Below, in pieces: positions 1-12,250 of a DNA stretch of 64,000 bases (position 1 is the first letter of the stretch; each line of letters opens with the position of its first letter). A program made the position numbers and the translations under genes. The notes under the pieces were generated by a model. The model made no database searches, was not told where the DNA came from, and was given only the letters and a program-made list of their open reading frames with translations. The stretch is from Onchocerca volvulus (Eukaryota > Nematoda > Chromadorea > Rhabditida > Onchocercidae): NCBI GenBank assembly GCA_000499405.2, contig HG738140.1:4950701-5014700 (forward strand), in the 5' to 3' direction.

Positions 1-244
1 ATTAATTTCGATACTTGTCCTACAAACATTCATATTGATTTAAATATCAAACAAAATTAATTACATAAATATATCCTTTTTTTTTTCTAGTGATTCTATT
101 TCCAGCTATTTTAAAATTTCCTTTTTTATTTTTGACTGCTAAAAATTTTTTTTTTTTTTTTGATGATCCTAGAAAAAAAAATTCAATTTCGAATAAATCC
201 TTGTAAATAAAAAAAAAAAAAAGAAAAAAAGAATCTTTTTACAG

Positions 245-1026
245 ATATCTTCTTCAGTGTACAGTTGTTGCGAAGCTGTAAAATATTGGAGAAATATGAA
301 ACGTCCAGTAAACGTTTAGCACCAAAGATTTATTTCAAAAAAACGATGGAATTCAATGTTCCTTTGACATTATTTTATTCGAACGATGCTAATCTTCTCA
401 TTAAGGTTGTTCTTATCTTAAAATTTAGAATTGTTGGAACAATAAATAGCTCAAATTAATCGTGGAAAACCAGAAAAATAATTTTTGGAATTCAAATATT
501 TGTTAACACAAAAGATAGAGGCATTATGGAACAGACAGATGATATATTTTATGCAATTTTTTTTTTTCCAGAGACTAATACGTAAATTGATAAAATACTG
601 CCTAATCAGTAAAAGCCATCAATATCAATTCATGATAGTATTAGTTTTAACATGATGACTTACGGTTGAGACTTGGTAATATTATATAACGATAATGATA
701 AGAATTTCGTTTATCATTTACATAAAAAAAAGAAATCTTGTACATAATAAAAAGCGATGGCGTGTATACTTCACTATCAGTGTATATTAACTAAACATAT
801 AAATTAGTTACATGGCAGTTAAATTTCGAAGTCTTGCATGAAAAGTTTTTAGGTTTGTCAAGATACAAAAAAAGGCGATGAAATTGGTCATTTTGTGATA
901 GGACCACAAGGAAATTCAGCAGGCATACAACACTGGAGACGAATATTCAGCATTCCAAATACCTCATTTTCAGCATGGCATACGGTAACATCCGCGACAA
1001 ATTTTCCAAATAAATTCTTAAATTAA
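245..1026 (+). CDS. synaptotagmin-like C2 domain protein, 3' end only
   Basis: Two exons can be read: 245-405 (entered with one base carried over from an upstream exon outside the window) and 853-1026, ending in TAA. The first follows a TTTTTACAG acceptor and ends at AAG|GTTGTT; the second starts after TTTTTAG, and the phases match. The last exon has the hallmark of the C-terminal C2B end of synaptotagmins: a glycine-initiated strand (IGHFVIGPQG), then HWRRIF and a closing AWHTV, which corresponds to the HW...P...WH pattern of the family. The preceding exon fits the basic strand and the FNVPL/LLIKV strands of a C2 domain. Synaptotagmins bind membranes and calcium in vesicle exocytosis. The calcium-binding loops are mostly outside what is seen, so calcium dependence cannot be judged. 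An AATAAA lies at about 1062. The subfamily is not determined. Confidence 0.6.
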
Positions 1027-2277
1027 ATTTTGATCATTGTAATAATTAAAATTTCATGTACAATAAAGGCATTTAATTTTAAAACAATATTTCAATTTTC
1101 AATTAATATACAATGTTGAATAGATTTTCAATCGATATGTAAATTTAAAATGAGACATTAGTGGCTTTATGTCGAGCAATTATTCTATACTATTTTTTTC
1201 GAAATGCAAAGAAGAAACTTTTGTTATAAAGCTTTTTGAATTTTACGTAAAATAAAAACTTTTTTCTCGGACTTTATAGAACTTCGAGAAGTTTTTTGCC
1301 AATCAAAGACCATATAAAAGTTATTAACTGCTATTCAAATTTTAGAATATAATTTTAAAAAATCACAACATAAAAATAAATCGTTCAATGTTTCTGTGAT
1401 AAACGATACTGAAATATAATGGGAATTACAGTAAAGTACATGACAGCAATAATACTAAAATGGTACATATAAAAACTTGAAGCAATTAATATAAAGCTAT
1501 TTTATACAGAATACCAATCTATTGATATCTTCAAGATATCCCTAAATATTTCAGAAATTCTCAAAATTAATAAGTATCCATTTATGAGAAGTAGAAAATA
1601 TTTGTGAAATGATTTTTCAAAGATTCCGATTCTCTAACATTGGAATTTCAATTAAAGAACTCTAAAATTTTTTTTTTTCAAAATTCATATTTAATAATTT
1701 TGCATGGAAGACTTATTTTATGAATGAAAAATAAAGTATTCAATTTCTGACAATAATTGCCGCTGATAGTAAGATCGGCCAAATGAGCTAAAGATAAAAA
1801 ACTGATTTCGATTCAAAATTTTTGCCAGTATGCATGAAAATTAAAAAAAAAAAAAAAAACCACTCAGAGAGTGCAAAATTTCTGCAGATTTAAAATTTCA
1901 CAACAATAAAGCAAGAAAGAGAACAAAAAAAGCATGCACATTTTTCTAGTCGGACTAGTTCATTTCGGATGATAAAATTGCTTCCGATGTTCCGGGTTTT
2001 TTCGATAACATTGCGCACCATATCTAAAATTTTTATCTTAAAACCAATAATTTGGAAATGAATGGATGAATGACAAAAACATTTTAATCATATACATTTA
2101 TGACAAGAATGAAGAGGTTATATTTGTTATCACTGACTAACCATACTGCCATATTATAGATATGTTATTAGAAATAATGGTGGAAAATTATCGATCAAAT
2201 ATTATCTTATATAACTAAGGACTCACTCATGAGATAACTTCATAAGAGAAGCCTCGAATTATCACGCGATTCTTTGA
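1027..2277. other. intergenic space between convergent genes
   Basis: AT-rich sequence between the 3' end of the synaptotagmin-like gene (+) and the 3' end of the ligase gene (-). I see no coding exon with a supported reading frame. It probably holds both 3' UTRs. Confidence 0.5.
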
Positions 2278-5200
2278 TTATTTTATAGACACTAACTTGC
2301 ATGGTATTTTTGCTTTCTTTGCTTTTGTTTCCTCATTGCTATTCGCATCGCCTTTCTTCACATTGTGGACAGTGGTTTGTTTCTCATTCTCAGAATTCTC
2401 GTCAATCGCTTCTCGTTTCCTTTTTTTTGATACTGAAGCTTTCCCGTCATTCTCTGCACTATTTTTGTCCTTTGCAATTTTTGACTCAATGTCGGTTTTT
2501 GTTTTCGAAAGTTCGAATAATGTCTAAATGAAAAATAACTTGATTATAAAATCAAAGTAGGGGAAATAAAATGAAAAACATCAATACTCTATTGCTTGCA
2601 TGAAAAAGAAAAAAAAAATCATAATTTTTCGATTCAGAATTTGTCTAACAATTGAAACCGAAAATGAGCCAAAAACTACGAAATAAGTTGACATATAAAG
2701 CTCTTACATGTATCACATTGATACTTTAGTCAATTTTAGAAGAAAGCCACAATAAAATGCAACTTTATTAAAGACTACATAAAAAAATGTTTCTCAATTT
2801 TATCCAGAAAATCACCTCAAGTTCTTGTAAGCTAGTAGCTGTTTCCCAATTTTTATCATCTCGAATTTTCGTTACTCTCGGAAAACGGATCGATATACCT
2901 GATGCTGTGTGGTTGTCTGATCGTGAAAATTCCGCCCCTAAAACAAAATTCTGCGTTGAATCTTCGAAAATGGGCAAAAGAAATGAACTCAACTACACTG
3001 TAGCTAAAAGAACCTGTTATTTCCCATACTGGTGATTCTTTGGGATCGACAACAATGAAATCTGGGACAAGTGATCGACAGCATTCAATCCATTCCGGTA
3101 AATTTTCGTATACTCGAGATATCTTTTGCATCTTGAAAAAGTATAGTGTGCTAGCAAAAAAAAAAAAAAAGAAACAGTAAAAATTCCGATATTTCAAATA
3201 TTACTTTAACAATTTTTAAGCAAATTTATATGAGTTTCGGAAAAAAAATGTTGCACTATAATTTCTCGGTAACTATAATAAAGAACAATCAGAAATGACG
3301 ATTACTTTTGGTTCTAATTCTTTATTGATACGATCTAATGTAGCATCATCATGGCCATTGCCACATTTGGTTACTGTGCAAAATTTCTGCTTCTCTTTAT
3401 CATACACTCCCATCAAAAATACTGACATTGTGCCACCTACAAAAATAGCGAAAATTAAAACATTAAAAATGAGAAATCGATAGTATCGTCAGTATATTTC
3501 TGTGAAGAAAGTACATCTATTACATGAAAGAGTAGTGAAATCGCAACCATAATAAATTGATCTTGTGACAAAAATGACAGGCAATCGTTAAAAAGAACTT
3601 AACAGAATAAAAAAAATGGGTACCTTTATTTCCTGTCCCATAGAAAGCACCGAGTACAATGAGATCAGCTGTATCTGCCATATAACCTTCCTTCAAGTAA
3701 TCTTTCTTTATCTGTAAAAAATTTTTAAAATTTCTGAAATTCATTCAATAGAGATAAATAGAGGATGATGTTCTTTCTAAACTATGAATTTTTCAGAATA
3801 AAGAAAAAAGTTTAGAAATTACAGAATTTACCTTCAACCAATGCCTTTTTCCAGGTTCATAAATTGTATCCAAATCTTTTAATACCAAACCTTCGAGACC
3901 TTCATCGATGGTTTTCGAGATTAATATTTCTAACTTATCATTTTCCTGTAACAATGCAAAAAATCATTTAAAATGGAATTAAATTTGATGACTAGCAAAA
4001 AAACAATTTAGACTTCTGCAACTTACGCCTTTTTTAATAAGATGACAATTGGATAACAATATACGATTTGGAACTTCCGTCATATTGTCCTCCAGCAATT
4101 TTCGCCGTTCTCTTAACGATCTAAAAAAAGAACATTTGACTCAAACAGGATTCATTTTCTTTTTCGCGGCGATTTTCCGATTAGAGTATTTTCTCTACTG
4201 TGTTTAACAAAAATGGCCTTTCAATATTTTGGATACTGAAATATATTAAAAACTAAAGTTTAACAATTTAAATTATCCATTTCTCAGCAAAAGTAATCGA
4301 CACTAACTTTTCCATTAAGGATTTGCTATCATAATACATGCAGTCGAAAACAAACAAGCAAACTGCTGCATCCTTGAACTGTTTCTTTTTATGGATACCT
4401 AATGTTCCGAAGGGTAACGGTTTTCCAGTATTTGTATCAACTAGTAACATTTCTGCATCAACAATTAAATTCCTACTCGTTGGAAATGCTTCTGCGACTA
4501 CTTTATTCAGATCGACTACCTGGAAAAGTAATAATAAAATTAAATTCTGAAAGGTTCAACAATGAAAAAAAAAAAGAAAAAAAAAAAAGGGGAAAGAAGA
4601 TTTCTAATATAAGTCATTCGAAGGATTAAAAATAGTTCATAGAAATATGAATATAAAAGGAAATTTGCAAACATTTACTACCCATTCTCAACTTCTTCTT
4701 ACAATTTTCCATCCAAATGTTGTACCTAAAGTGGATCATTTATGAAAATGCATCAGCAAACCTTGTGATCCAATGCTGGTTTCAACGATCGTGTAAAAAA
4801 CATAAAATTACTATCATCTTTGTGCAACTGTAACCTTTCTCCATCATATTTAATTTCAGCATACATTTCCTTATTGCACTTTTCCATCGCTTGTTTAACA
4901 CTTCGGCATGGTTCGGCCTCAATAAATTAAAGAAGTTAATTTATAACATTGATATAATCTAAAAAAGCTCACTTGAAAGAGATTTTATTGGAAAAAATAT
5001 TAAAACTTGTCTTATCCATATCATTATCCTTAGCTTAGCTTAGAGAAATACTAAATTTGTTCTCCGTGCTGGAAGTTTACTTTTTATCCTGTTCATCCAT
5101 CTTTATATAAGTTTTTTATAGTAAAATTAAGAAATGAACTATAAAACCTGAAATTAAGATAAAGATACCGAAAAAACTTACAAGCATGGGTTTAACTGGA

Positions 5201-8200
5201 GTATTCAAAACTACACCACTTTCTAATAACTTTTCTTTATCAGTCTGTTGACACTTTTCAATCACAGCTTGCAGATTCCGTGAATTTTGAAATATTTCAT
5301 ACGCGCCTTTCCTTAAGCCTTCTAATCTTAAACAAAGGATGATTCATTTGTCTTTTAACTAATCGTGAGGAAAGATGTCAGAAGTTCCTTTCTAAAAATC
5401 TCGAACGTTTTCAATAGCAAATTTGAAGAAGAAAGCCTTGTTTCAATAATGAATTTGGAAGAAATTTTAAGATTTTATATGCTTATTACCAAATAATTTT
5501 ACATATAATGAAATATGACAGGATGAAATAGAGATAAATTAAACTGATGTATCAAACCTCAAGATAGTTCGACACTTACATATGTTTTGCCCCAGCATTT
5601 ATACGCAAATCTTTCATTATCAAACGAATAATATATTTCAACTCCAAGCACGAAACTCTGCAATTATATGAATTCGATTTATCTATGTCTCTAATAGGAC
5701 GAATAACAGAAAAACAATCTAAAACAATGATTTGTCTCTTATTATTAATCTTAACGGAAGGAAATGAAAGAACCGTATTCATTTCTGTAAGATATAGATA
5801 TAATGAATGCGATTCTTTCCAAGAAACAAATGCAAACAATCACTAACAATTTACAAATTTTCGAGAAATGTAATTGCTGCTCCTTTTCCCGTGTTAATTC
5901 ACTCAATTTTTCTAACCAGTCGTCTACCTGAACTTTATATATTTCAGAAATTTTTAAACAAAAAAACAAAGTTATTTAGGTAATAAAAAATAAAGATTGA
6001 TAATTATTTGTCCTTAGTTTAAAAGAAATGGATCAGAACTGTAGTGAAACAAAGCAAAAATCATAACTCAACAAATGATTCATTCATTGATAACTTACCA
6101 TCTGATTTGTTATTTTCGATTTTTTCCGACTATCATCGAATTTTGATGAAAACGAGCATATTGTTTCAGAAACATCACCTGTCTCATTATACGATTCTGT
6201 CAATTCATCAATTGACCAATCAAATTGCTTAAAAAAAAATATGAACTATGAGATCTCTTTAACTACTTATTCTGAAAACAGTAGCAGATTCATCCTATCG
6301 TCAAAAAATCACGTTTTGAAGAAATAGAGGAAGAAATGTTTCGGGTGAAATAATCATCATAAATTACAGACTCTGAACTGGCTATATTATTGGAAAAAAA
6401 GAGGAAAAAAAAGCAGGAAAAACGAGCATATCGGAATCGAGTTGATAATATCTAACTTTGATATCAGAACATCTCTATTCCCTACTGCTCAAATCTAAAT
6501 GTTAAGCCTTTAGTACAGAATAAAAATAAAACTTAAATTCATATACTCACAGTGGAAAAGATTTTTATAATCTGCTTCGCTTTCAAATTATACACTCTTT
6601 GATCTGCTTCTGGAATTAAAAATTTGAGCAATAAGTATAGGTCGCCATCATATCCTTCTGAAATAAGTGAATTTATCCATGTAATCTGGATAGAAATTTA
6701 AATTTAAGTAATTTATTAAATAGTAATGAAAAAAATAATACAGAAGACAGGCTGAACCTTGATATTTTCATACTACTATTAGATAAAGCTGGATAGTGAA
6801 GTTCTTTTTTTTTTTTTTTTTTCTCTTTTAACCAATACTAATAAGTGAAGTGAGTCATTTAATAAAGTAAACATAGTAAACGAAACGAAATAGAAATAAA
6901 GTGATTTTTGGGAAAACTTTGCCTTCACTGCTCATAGAAATAGAAATCTAACAATCAGGAAAAAATGTTAGCGAAAAGTAATGTCTGAAATCAAAATACC
7001 TAAAATCTAACTTTTCCGAATTTACAATAGCTTTTCCCAAAATCTTTATCACTGATCCGAAATTCTAATTATGCTAGAATAAATCATCATTTACATATAT
7101 GTTTAATCATACCTTTGTTAATGAATATTTCAACAGCTTCAGTCTTCTCAGTATATTTCGATACAGATGCAATCACATTACAGAGTTTGCAAAATAATTT
7201 GAACACATCAAATTTGCTTTCCATCTTCTGAATACCATCTTCTGATTTCAAGATTTCTGCTGTTGATGGCTGGTTTTTTATGTTGGATATTTTTGTTTTA
7301 CTACTACTAGCTTTCCCAGAAGATATTTCTTCCGGATCTCTTTCAGCAGTTTCATATTTTGCTTTCTTTCGAGTGACCGTTTTCGTTTTATCATCTTTTG
7401 CTTTTTTCAGAGACACATCTTTTGAAATGATTGGTTTGGGAGTATCTTTTGAAGGAGATGATGTTGAAGTTTTCACTTTATCTCCAAATTTTTTCATTCG
7501 TAATTCCGAAAGATCTCTAATTTTCTCCAATATGGATTCTTTGTCATCATCATTCGCAAGATCCCAACCTGCAAGATCTTCTTTTTCTTTTTTTAAAAAA
7601 AAAAAAAAAAAAGATCGAAAAATTTGCTAAAATAAAAAAATAGTAGCTAATTTTAAAGAACCTTCGATATCATCCGGTGAATCAATAATTTTTGTCGTAG
7701 CACGACAACGTGTCAGTGTTTCGAAAAGACATTCTGCGTGAAAATAATTTTTCATTTCTGTTGGATTTCCAGAATCTGCCGTGAAAGGATTAGGCACCAT
7801 GCGCCACATTCGTAAATCCTACGAAAAAAAAAAAAAAAAAAGATAAATAAAAAATTCAACAAATTGATTCACGATGCTTATTTTTTCAATCAATACTTTT
7901 TTTTTCACTGGTTAAATTCCGATAAAAGATAAAGTCAACTAAATTTTCTTTTGAAAAAAAAAATTAAATCTCCTAGTTAATATGAATAATTAAATAATTT
8001 AATTAAATATAATGCTGAAAATTTCTAGAAAGATTTCAAAATTCCAAGGAAATTTGATAATAAATTTTAGAAACATATAAATAAGCATCCATAAGAAATG
8101 AAGAGAATTCTATAGAAAAGGTCAAGCAATGACCTCTGCTTGGAAATAAACGTCTCATTTTTTATAACCCCCTAATCATCAAAGTAAAACATACTCCTTT

Positions 8201-8272
8201 TAACAAATGTTGCTGACATTTTTTACATTTGGCAACACGTTTAGCATAATCAAGTCCAAATTTTGACGACAT
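2278..8272 (-). CDS. LIG3: DNA ligase III homologue (ATP-dependent DNA ligase)
   Basis: Seventeen phase-consistent exons give about 836 residues: 8272-8195, 7818-7662, 7568-7113, 6657-6551, 6227-6099, 5927-5848, 5657-5580, 5326-5182, 4917-4762, 4519-4308, 4120-4027, 3945-3832, 3711-3624, 3436-3306, 3131-3014, 2937-2816 and 2523-2278. The N-terminus is a PARP-type zinc finger (C16, C19, H53, C56; VVPNPF-like VPNPF), diagnostic of ligase III. Then come a DNA-binding domain, the adenylation domain with KYDGER (adenylated Lys about 433), FVFDCMYYD, LEGLVLKD and KRHWLKIKKD, and the OB fold (VWEITGAEFS, GISIRFPR). The enzyme seals nicks in single-strand-break and base-excision repair and, in animals, in mitochondria. 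Human LIG3-alpha ends in a BRCT domain; here a lysine-rich tail (SKKRKRE) ends the protein and no BRCT is visible. A further 3' exon spliced from CAA|GTTAGT near 2290 cannot be excluded. A candidate trans-splice acceptor lies at 8299-8300, 27 bases before the ATG. Confidence 0.93.
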
Positions 8273-8665
8273 TATAAATCAGTTTCACGTATTTCTATCT
8301 GAAATATGATCAATATTGACTTATTTCCTTAATTTTTTTTCACATAAGCAAAAAGAAAACTGAATCATTCATATGTCATTATCATATCATGGTACCAATT
8401 AAATCAAAAATTATCTCATTTGGTGTAGTGCCATTTAAATCGGCCAAACAAAATAAGTCCAGACGAAAGGAAGAGAGAAAAAACGGGAGGATATTACAAA
8501 TCAATTTCACGTATTTCTATCTGAAATATGACTAATATTGATTTATTTTTCTCAACTTTTTTTACATAAGCAAAACAAAAACTGAATCAATAATATGATC
8601 ATTATCATATCATGGTACCAACTGAATCCAGCGAATAAGTCTAATTTGGCATGGTACCATTTGAA
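8272..8665. repeat. 222-base tandem duplication at the ligase gene 5' end
   Basis: The stretch 8272-8445 is repeated with moderate divergence at 8493-8665, offset 222 bases. Shared segments include TTTCACGTATTTCTATCTG, TATCATATCATGGTACCAA and GGTACCATTTGAATCG-like ends. The first copy begins exactly at the ligase start codon and contains its likely 5' splice acceptor (minus-strand TTTCAG at 8299-8300); the second copy has the same acceptor at 8521-8523. Confidence 0.8.
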
Positions 8666-9019
8666 TCGATAAATAACTGAGCCTGGAAGAAAAAAAAGAG
8701 GAAGAAATGAATAATCTGCACAAAAGCACTACCTGAAATTAGTAGCATTTAGTCAAGACAGCGACACTTTTCTGCCCGTACCATAAATTACCCTTCGGAC
8801 TTATTCTTTAAACATTAAATTCGCAAGTTTCACTAAGTGCGTGTTTTACGTGAGCTGAAACGTCCCGAAGCATTTTTTGCTAACCGCACGTTTGTTTCAA
8901 AAAATTACGACTTGAAAAGAGTGTACATCAATTCTAACTGAATTCTCGTATTCAATCGAATTCAATGAATCAGTCTTGAAAAATCGATCGTAGAAGCGAA
9001 TGTATAGGCATGTTAAAAC

Positions 9020-9480
9020 GACGTCTTTGTTCTCTGTCTCACTTTATTCACACGTGTACGTGACGTAACGTAAATGTTTAATCGTCTGATAAATTCAAAA
9101 TCGTATCATTATCGAGCGCGCATAGCCTAGCGAACATGTAAACATATTGAAACAACGTATCTGTTGATTTACGTGACGCAAACGAACGTGAAGCAAACGT
9201 TTGATTTTATGATAAATTCAGACCACGTCATTACTGAGCGTGCATAGCGTGCAGAATGCATTCTGTATGTTAACTTTGCACAAATCGATTCGTGCGTATC
9301 TGTTCTCTATCGCACGTGATTTACGTGACGCAAACGTTTAATCTTCTGATAAATTCAAATCACATCATTATTTAGCGTGCATAGCGTGCACCATGCATTC
9401 TGTATGTTAACTTTGCACAAATCGATTCGTGTATGTGTGTGTGTGGGCGTATGTGCATGTGTGCACGTATATATTTCTGT
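9020..9480. repeat. ~140-base tandem repeat, three copies, then a TG-rich simple repeat
   Basis: Three related units start near 9024, 9158 and 9297. Units 2 and 3 share GCATTCTGTATGTTAACTTT, CACAAATCGATTCGTG and the block TTACGTGACGCAAACG; unit 1 is more diverged (TACGTGACGTAACGTAAATG, ATCGTCTGATAAATTCAAA). All are rich in ACGTGA/TCACGT, unlike the surrounding AT-rich DNA. A TG/GTAT simple repeat follows at 9430-9480. No coding frame is evident. Confidence 0.75.
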
Positions 9481-11062
9481 GCATGTATGTTAATTTATGT
9501 CTGTTTATACGAATCCATCGTCATATTTGCATATTTTCAGTTACGTGTCTTCTGGACTTTTGATATGTTTTTCTAATATTCAAATCGATTCAATCTTTTG
9601 TAATTTGAAGGGAAAAAAAAGTATCGATTGACATGTCAGATCTTCGTTTTCCGCACTATTTCTCTTGCATTTTATGAAATTACGTTTGTGAAATTACTTG
9701 AACGTCAAATTCACGTCACGTAAATTCATGTAATATCATATACGCAAACGCGTGATAATTTTGATTGGACTGCGTCACGTTTTTGTATATTTTTTGTATA
9801 TGCATTCGTAGATATGATTTAAGAAAAGGAAAAGAATCACTCAATAAATATTTCAGGTATCTTGTTAATATTTGGTATTTGACAGAAAAAAAGCAAATTA
9901 TCTTAATTTATGAAATTTGATTTCAATTTCAATTAAAGTGAGACTTAAAAGTTTTGAGTTCCATCTTCTTTATCCTTTTTTTTTTACTCATTAACAAATT
10001 AGTAATTATAATTATTGTCCATTGCACTTATTTATCAAGTTTTTCGATTCGAATCAAAAGTTTGCAAAAATTATATGTATCAAAATAGTAAAATTATATG
10101 CATTAGAATTATACTATTGCCTTAAACATTAAAAGTTGAGCTGTTAATATTTTATTGGAACAAGTAACAAGTATATCTATTGTATGTTTAATTTTTTTTA
10201 CATATTGTTGTTTTGATGTACATAATTTTTGCAAATTTTTTTTTTTTTGCATTACATATATTACATGGATTATATCATTTATTTGCGTTATATCGTATCG
10301 GAAATTAATTTGATTCAGTTTTATCGAAAATTTAATTCAATTCTAATTTCAATTAAAGTAGAACTTGAAAGTTTTTCTCTTCGCGATTACATATGCATAT
10401 ATGGAGCAGATCATTATCATATGGTGATCAGATCGCTCAAATATTAATGAAAGTGTCAAAAATGGGCCGTATATCAGATTTGATTCTAACAGTATTTCCG
10501 GCATTCGATGAATTGACATTCGTTGATGACGAAGAATTTTCGTCTGATTATCAATCATTTATTGTCGAAGTTATTAGAAATTTTCCTATATGAGATTGTC
10601 ATTTTTCTTATTGATATCAGATTAATTGTTTTCTGATATTATACCTTTGTAAATATAGAAACTGTAGTCATCATTCTCAGCTAAAACATTCATTTATTTC
10701 TCTCTTTATAAGTATTTTTTCCAAAACACTGTATTAGTGTCGCTTGCTGTCATTATTAATTATTGCTTACTTTTATTTAAGAGTTGTATAATTCAATATA
10801 ATTAAAAATTGTAGTTCTATCTGATATAGAATAGTCACAGTTAGAGAAGTTTATTGAAATATGAGTTGATCTATGAAAGATTCTTAAAAATTAAGAATGT
10901 ATTGATTTGATTTGATCCCGATAATGTTCAAATAATCCTGAGGATTTTACTTGCATCGAAAATGCAATGTAGCAAATGTGAAAATTTGCAAGCTTTATGT
11001 AAGTCAAAAATGCAAGTGTCCGATTAAGGTTAGATGATTTGGGACAAAGTATTTCATTCTTT

Positions 11063-11106
<44 letters not shown>

Positions 11107-11383
11107 AGACATTTGCTATCTGATCAATAAATGAATGGTTACATTAAGGCTCTTATCAAATGGTTAGATTAACTGGATAAATAAATCATGTTATCATTTA
11201 TGGTTAACATAGTAGTTATAGATCAATCTAAATTGCTCAGTATGAATTTGCAAACATTATAAGAATTTTTGTTAAAATAAGTTGTTGTCGTCGTAGCTAT
11301 TGCATTCTCGGAATTTAATTGATTTTCTTAATCTTTTTTTCAGAAATTTTACTTGGGACATTTAAAAAAGAACGTGAAATACA
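9481..11383. other. non-coding stretch with low complexity
   Basis: No supported gene. A ~35-base motif around 9925-9955 (ATTTCAATTAAAGT followed by a GACTTxAAAGTTTT pattern) recurs at 10345-10375. An open frame at 10393-10593 has no family I recognise and no splice context that fits. A poly-T tract of about 45 bases lies at 11060-11105. Confidence 0.4.
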
Positions 11384-11536
11384 ATGAAACGCGAGAATCC
11401 AATCGATATGGAAGAAATGACAGAGGATGAAGATGGTAGTATTAGTAAAAATATTAGCAATGTTATATTCGACACAGATGATGGTATGGGAATAAATTTT
11501 GATGGCAACCAGAATGATGATGGTTTGAAATTTGCA
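11384..11536 (+). CDS. candidate first coding exon, acidic N-terminus, gene unassigned
   Basis: An ATG lies 40 bases after a strong TTTTTTTCAG acceptor at 11334-11343, with no coding exon before it, as expected for a trans-spliced first exon. The frame encodes about 50 acidic residues (MEEMTEDEDGS..., NVIFDTDDGM) and could end at GATG|GTTTGA near 11536 or at GATG|GTATGG near 11485. It is on the same strand as the deubiquitinase gene that becomes readable at 16930 and could be its start. However, the carried-over base phase (1) does not match what exon 16930 needs (2), so at least one more exon would be required. It could equally be a separate short gene. Confidence 0.3.
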
Positions 11537-11609
11537 TATTTATGCTTTTGTTGGGGGGGAAAAAAACCTATTTGATTTGTAATCTATGTTGAAGATCTTT
11601 TTGACATGA

Positions 11610-12250
11610 TGAATCCACCAGGTCAACAATGTCCTTTATTGGATTTGTATGATATTATAAATAATATCGCACTTGACAATAGTAAACAATAAGAATGAAC
11701 AATATACGACGAATATAAGAAATACTGATAATGGTCTTCTGTTGAATTGTTGCTGCTGAAGCGTCGAATTATGTCTTTGTGGATCTATCGAATGAAGTGA
11801 AAATATTGTAGAGAGTTAATAGGAAATTGCTCCCGTCGAAAACGTTTGAGAGAATTCTCATGTCGATCGAAATTGTTGCGATGAAGCGTTGATTGTGATC
11901 GTTGCTGAATTGTCGAATTGAGTCGAAAATGTAGAAAACTGCTGTTGTCGAAAACCATTTGAGAAAGTTTTGGATCATATATATCCTTTCAGAGTTTCTC
12001 CTTTTCTGATCTCCAATTTGGAGCCTTATGATCTCGCTTTGTTCACTTGTTAAATGAAACTTTTGGCTGCAAACACTTTTGTCGTTTCGGCGGGAAACAT
12101 GTTTATCCTTTGTTAATAAGCATGTTTCTCCTTTTAGTGGTAAACATGTTTGGCGTTTTCGGTAGTTCATTTGAAATTATCATCGCGCTTCAAACTTGGT
12201 TGATTAACCATCTTTCGGAATTTTTCAATAGCTTCTTTACATTTTAATGT
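11610..12250. repeat. dispersed repeat copy A (LTR-like remnant)
   Basis: Related to stretches at 32735-33160 and 53020-53560. The shared core is GTCAACAATGTCCTTTATTG followed by a TTTRTAYGATATTA...AATATCGC motif, then degenerate GTCGAAA/TTGCTGCTG sequence and GGCGGGAAACATGTTTATC. A distal block (TTTGAAATTATCATCGCGCT...CATCTTTCGGAATTTTTC) is matched at 54228-54290. On the - strand the core reads CAATAAAGG, a polyadenylation-type signal, as in an LTR. No coding domain is attached. Confidence 0.55.
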
